Below the pieces are notes generated by a model, which saw only the letters and a list, made by a program, of their open reading frames with translations, had not been told where the DNA came from and searched no databases. The position numbers and the translations under genes are program-made. Of a DNA stretch of 64,000 nucleotides, positions 60,873 to 64,000 are shown in pieces; within the stretch, counting starts at the first letter, position 1, and every line of letters starts with the position of its first letter. The stretch lies in NCBI GenBank assembly GCA_020439745.1, contig JAGQSC010000017.1:124001-188000 (forward strand), written 5' to 3'. Origin of the DNA: Acidobacteriota bacterium (GTDB taxonomy: Bacteria; Acidobacteriota; Holophagae; Acanthopleuribacterales; Acanthopleuribacteraceae).

Positions 60873-61583
60873 TCATTTGATGACGAAGCTGGAAACCAGT
60901 CCGATCAGGCCACCAAACACGCCTCCCCACACCACGAGCCACCCCAAGTGACTGCGAATCATCTGTTCGACAATACGTTTTACGGCATCAGGGGTTAGTT
61001 GATTCAAGCGGTGTTGGACCATCTCCGAAATCTTCTCCTGCAAATGTTCGTCGAGATGAAGCGGATGTTGGCTTTCAATCACCTCTTTGAATTCCGGCTG
61101 GTGGGCCAGTTCTTTCAGTTTGGTCCGCATAGTCTGTGCGAATGGCTCGCGCATGGGTTCGATCACCTTGCTACCGCCAAACATGGAGAGCATGCTGCCT
61201 ATTTTCGATTGGTTAATCGCCTCGACCAGTCCTTCAAACATATGGTCGTAGTTGATCTTCTCGATGACTGGGTCGAAGTTGAACTCCTGGATCGCCTCCT
61301 TGGAGGCGAATTGTTTGATGTTCTCCAAACTGAAGAACTGGGTCATAACCATGGTTTTGATCGCACTCTTGAACGCTTCGAATCTCAATGGAATGATGCC
61401 TGAGCCGTAAAGGCCAGGTACCTTTTCGAACAACATGTAGACTGCCAGCCAATTGGTTATGGCACCCGAAAATGCGAAGTAACCTGTATTCAGTACATGG
61501 TGTTGTATGGAGGCAGGTGTCACCGTATGACCCAACACAACGACTACGACGCAGATCATGTTAACCAGTAAGCTCTTATTCAT
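60873..61583 (-). CDS. DUF445-family membrane protein
   Basis: 236 residues. An N-terminal TM helix ('LLVNMICVVVVVLGHTV'), 'GAITNWLAVYMLFEKVPGLYGSGIIP' core (residues about 40-65) and a C-terminal TM helix ('WLVVWGGVFGGLIGLVSSFVI') enclose a helical soluble part; the 'TNWLA..MLF' signature defines DUF445/YheB. Function unknown. GTG 61586 directly precedes ATG 61583; the ATG is preferred because AGGGAG lies 5-6 nt before it. Confidence 0.85.
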   Translation of the reverse strand: MNKSLLVNMICVVVVVLGHTVTPASIQHHVLNTGYFAFSGAITNWLAVYMLFEKVPGLYGSGIIPLRFEAFKSAIKTMVMTQFFSLENIKQFASKEAIQEFNFDPVIEKINYDHMFEGLVEAINQSKIGSMLSMFGGSKVIEPMREPFAQTMRTKLKELAHQPEFKEVIESQHPLHLDEHLQEKISEMVQHRLNQLTPDAVKRIVEQMIRSHLGWLVVWGGVFGGLIGLVSSFVIK

Positions 61584-61644
61584 CACGCTCCCTTAACTTT
61601 GCGGATGTCACTTTAGCAGAAGATCGCTTGCGCAAAAAAACCTT

Positions 61645-62694
61645 TTAGTCTGTGACACTTCCGCATGAATGGTCAAGTCGGACAACGGTGGATTTGATCA
61701 GACAGGTGACGGTGTCTCCGACTTTCAGTTTGAGTTGTTGCAGTGCCCTTGGCGTGATCTCCGCATAGATGGGCTGGCCCGCGTCTAAGGTAAGTAAGAC
61801 CACCTGATCGACGGGGTGTATGGATAGAATCGTGGCGCGGATCTGGTTTTGAGCGGACAGGGATGCCGAAGCCCCTTTTAGGAGCATGACGTCCTCCGCT
61901 CGGAATCGCAGGTGCATGCGTGTGCCGCATTTGGCATGGCCTGGTGCGTGAAATGTTTGCCCACTGACGTCAATTTCCATGTGGTCAACTGTCTGTCGGA
62001 TGACTTCGCCTAAGACTGAGTTCTGGATGCCCATTCTTACGAGAAACGGTAGACATCGTTCGTGATTGATCAACTCAGACATGGTTCCTTGAAAACAAGG
62101 GCCTGAACCTGTAATGACCAGAAATTGGTCTGTGAAATACATCAATTCATGCATGTGATGGGTGGTGATGAGCATGTCCATATCATGTTCGACGCACCAT
62201 TGATCGATGAATTGCATGATTGACGCACGATGTGTGGCGTCGAGACCTGTGAACGGTTCATCCAGCAGCAGCAAGCGTCGCCGGCTGATTAGTGCACGAC
62301 CAATGCTGAGTCGTTGCTGTTGGCCGCCCGATAAGTGCCTGGGCAATTTTTGAAGCACTGATTCAAGACCCAGTGCTTCAACAACTCGATCATCCAGCGC
62401 CCCAGCAAAGGTCAGGTTGTCTCTCGCAGTTAGATGGGGGAACAAACGAGGTTCCTGAAACACATACGCGATGCTTCGTTGATGAGGTGCCCATTTCGAT
62501 GACCCGCCGTGCCACAGCTGGCCCCGATATTCGATGGTCGCTTGCTCGGGATACGTCAGACCGGCAACGGTTCTGAGAAGGGAAGTTTTTCCGGCACCCG
62601 AAGGGCCCAGGACAGCCAGACGATTGCCTGAGATATGGCTGTCGACGTGGAGATGAAACCCGTGGTAATTCAGTTTGAATCGAACAATCATCAT
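61645..62694 (-). CDS. modC: Molybdate ABC transporter ATP-binding protein
   Basis: 349 residues. Walker A 'GPSGAGKTS', Q-loop 'FQEPRLFPHL', signature 'LSGGQQQR', Walker B 'LLLLDEPFTGLD', H-loop 'ITTHHMHEL'. The C-terminal about 100 residues form a TOBE/Mop domain ('LRFRAEDVMLL', 'YAEITPRALQQL', 'VTCLIKSTVV') that senses oxyanion in ModC proteins. ATG 62694 overlaps the modB stop; a second ATG follows immediately. Confidence 0.93.
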   Translation of the reverse strand: MMIVRFKLNYHGFHLHVDSHISGNRLAVLGPSGAGKTSLLRTVAGLTYPEQATIEYRGQLWHGGSSKWAPHQRSIAYVFQEPRLFPHLTARDNLTFAGALDDRVVEALGLESVLQKLPRHLSGGQQQRLSIGRALISRRRLLLLDEPFTGLDATHRASIMQFIDQWCVEHDMDMLITTHHMHELMYFTDQFLVITGSGPCFQGTMSELINHERCLPFLVRMGIQNSVLGEVIRQTVDHMEIDVSGQTFHAPGHAKCGTRMHLRFRAEDVMLLKGASASLSAQNQIRATILSIHPVDQVVLLTLDAGQPIYAEITPRALQQLKLKVGDTVTCLIKSTVVRLDHSCGSVTD

Positions 62695-63362
62695 CGATCT
62701 TTCCGTCCTGATACCCATTCACTTGCTGCCACTGCAACCACTGATACGGCGGCACATATCAGGGTAAGGCGCAGGGCAGCTGCATCGCCATCCGGTTGTT
62801 GCACGGCATTGTAGATGGCCAAGGGAAGGGTTTGCGTTTCGCCAGGAATGGATGCGCATAGTGTGACGGTGGCGCCGAATTCGCCGAATGCGCGGCTAAA
62901 TGCCAGCACCGATCCGCCAATTAGGCCGGATTTCAGGAGCGGTAGCGTGATTCGACCAAACGTTTTGAGTGGCGAACTGCCAAGGCATATGGCGGCTTCT
63001 TCAAGCCGCCAATCGTGTCGTTCAATCGCAACGACCATAGACCGAATCATAAGTGGGAAACTTGTGATCCAACTGGCCAAGACGGCGCCTTTCCAATTGA
63101 AGGCGATAACCAGCCCAACCTGGCTCAGCAAGGCACCCAGGCTATGGTTGGGCGAGAACATGAGCAATAAAAGGTATCCCATCACCACGGGCGGGACTAC
63201 CAGTGGCAGCAGGGTCACGGACCGCCAGAATGGTTTCCAGGGTATGGCGCTGCGTGTGAGTGCCCAAGCGACTGCGAATCCGGTGGGCAGGTTCAATGCC
63301 GTTGCGGCCAAGGCTACTTTGATCGACAGCCAGAGGGCCTGCCATTCCAGGTCAGAGAGCAT
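62691..63362 (-). CDS. modB: Molybdate ABC transporter permease
   Basis: 223 residues with about five to six TM helices. The EAA-loop motif 'EEAAICLGSSPLKTFGRITLP' (split about residues 130-150) and 'SFPLMIRSMVVAIE' are typical for ModB, as is 'RAFGEFGATV'. Start ATG 63362 overlaps the modA stop; upstream open frame to 63425 lies inside modA. Inner membrane. Confidence 0.93.
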   Translation of the reverse strand: MLSDLEWQALWLSIKVALAATALNLPTGFAVAWALTRSAIPWKPFWRSVTLLPLVVPPVVMGYLLLLMFSPNHSLGALLSQVGLVIAFNWKGAVLASWITSFPLMIRSMVVAIERHDWRLEEAAICLGSSPLKTFGRITLPLLKSGLIGGSVLAFSRAFGEFGATVTLCASIPGETQTLPLAIYNAVQQPDGDAAALRLTLICAAVSVVAVAASEWVSGRKDR

Positions 63363-64000
63363 CAACGACAAGGTTGGAAACCTTGGCGCCCGAATACGTC
63401 TGAGTTGGCAAGGCTCGTGAACCATTCCGGTGGAGGATCGAGGAAAACGGCCTGGTAGCGAATCGGGTCATGGGTATCTGAATCGATGGGTTGATGGATG
63501 TGCAAGTGATATCGGATGGCATCTGACTTGTAAACCACAGCATAGGCGACCATGCCCGTGCTGAGGTAACGAATACACGTGCGTGCATCAGGTGCTGGGA
63601 CGATTCTGTGTTCCATGTGTTTCCACAGGTTCATAGATGTAAGCGCCTGTCGACCGTACATGCCTTGTGGCACATGAACGGGGTCTCCCATGGCAATACG
63701 GACGTTGTCGGTAAAGGGGTCATCGTCCCTTGGACCGCTCGAGGCAATTACCAACTGGTTAGACCACAAGCACATCACGGGAAGGGCGGTATGGACCCTT
63801 TTCGTCCATCGGTCGTGCGCGGAGATGAATAGATCTGCCGAGGCACCAGCCTCTAACTGCCGCGCTAACTGCGAGGAACTGCCATATACCACTTGTATCT
63901 TGCTAGTGAGGTTGAGCTCTTCTATGGCTTGGTCAAGTGTACCTGCCAAACTAGAGGCTGCATAGATGGTGTACGTCTCTTGGCGCGTGTGACATTCAAC
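63362..64000 (-). CDS. modA: Molybdate-binding periplasmic protein, N-terminus beyond window
   Basis: 213 residues are visible; the frame stays open to the right edge, so the signal peptide and start lie outside. 'YAASSLAGTLDQAIEEL' is the ModA anion-binding start, 'YGSSSQLARQLEAGASADLFISA' region follows, with 'PVHVPQGMYGRQAL' and 'VAYAVVYKSDA' in the second lobe. It delivers molybdate/tungstate to ModBC. Stop overlaps modB. Confidence 0.92.
   Translation of the reverse strand, partial: VECHTRQETYTIYAASSLAGTLDQAIEELNLTSKIQVVYGSSSQLARQLEAGASADLFISAHDRWTKRVHTALPVMCLWSNQLVIASSGPRDDDPFTDNVRIAMGDPVHVPQGMYGRQALTSMNLWKHMEHRIVPAPDARTCIRYLSTGMVAYAVVYKSDAIRYHLHIHQPIDSDTHDPIRYQAVFLDPPPEWFTSLANSDVFGRQGFQPCR

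Noticed and set aside
1-64000. CRISPR arrays, IS elements, phage genes, tRNA or rRNA
   Set aside because: No spaced direct repeats, transposase/integrase motifs, or cloverleaf-forming sequence were recognised in the gaps; gene content is ordinary chromosomal.

Overview
The window comes from a Gram-negative bacterium with a compact genome of about 50-55 % GC (estimated by eye). The outer membrane is indicated by a large TonB-dependent receptor, a TonB-domain protein, a CsgG-family protein and a small beta-barrel protein. Two eukaryotic-type Ser/Thr kinases, a Reg_prop/Y_Y_Y hybrid histidine kinase and an Oar-like receptor with a carboxypeptidase-regulatory domain fit Acidobacteriota (perhaps the Holophagae side) better than Proteobacteria. 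That placement is inference; no rRNA gene is present.

Layout. 0-1 kb: tail of a SulP transporter converging on a pirin gene. 1.1-10.4 kb: one plus-strand operon encoding the whole reductive pyrimidine degradation route: permease, dihydropyrimidine dehydrogenase PreT/PreA, dihydropyrimidinase, beta-ureidopropionase, an omega-amino-acid transaminase and CoA-acylating malonate/methylmalonate-semialdehyde dehydrogenase. Uracil should end as acetyl-CoA and thymine as propionyl-CoA. 10.4-20.5 kb: phosphohexomutase, FAD-linked oxidase, a 1269-residue hybrid sensor kinase, CoaE, acyl-CoA dehydrogenase and a class V aminotransferase. 20.6-31.9 kb: Ser/Thr kinase, COG2509 dehydrogenase, MurB, DUF523, gamma-carbonic-anhydrase fold protein, Prc protease, hydrolase, gamma-glutamyltransferase and RNase D. 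31.9-41.3 kb: tightly coupled mgtE-recO-glyQ-glyS-ppdK-TPR-trmB. 41.3-47.8 kb: a palindrome-rich intergenic block, a thiamine-binding-like protein, an epimerase, CsgG-like protein, Acs, ribosomal protein L33, a TonB-domain protein and RmlA. 47.8-53.6 kb: TerC, a cytoplasmic BtuF-like protein, a CvpA/DUF4124 chimera, a TPR protein, a tail-anchored Ser/Thr kinase and a halogenase-like flavoprotein. 53.9-60.5 kb: a large secreted repeat protein, the Oar-like receptor and a small barrel. 60.5-64 kb: two tiny genes, DUF445, and modC-modB-modA running off the window end.

Three genes are too short for a 60-residue ORF cut-off: rpmG (59 aa), a 43-aa charged protein resembling the F1-ATPase inhibitor IF1, and a 59-aa protein next to DUF445. 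Almost every convergent gene pair ends within 22 bp of its partner or overlaps it. Strong intrinsic terminators occur only around rpmG and the secreted/outer-membrane genes.

The most unusual items are the soluble-domain insertion in the pyrimidine permease, the His-rich insertion between the PreA iron-sulfur clusters, the IF1-like microprotein, the CvpA chimera with DP repeats, the four-repeat secreted protein, the signal-less BtuF-like protein and the palindromic block at 41.3-41.7 kb. No CRISPR array, tRNA, rRNA, IS element or prophage was seen.
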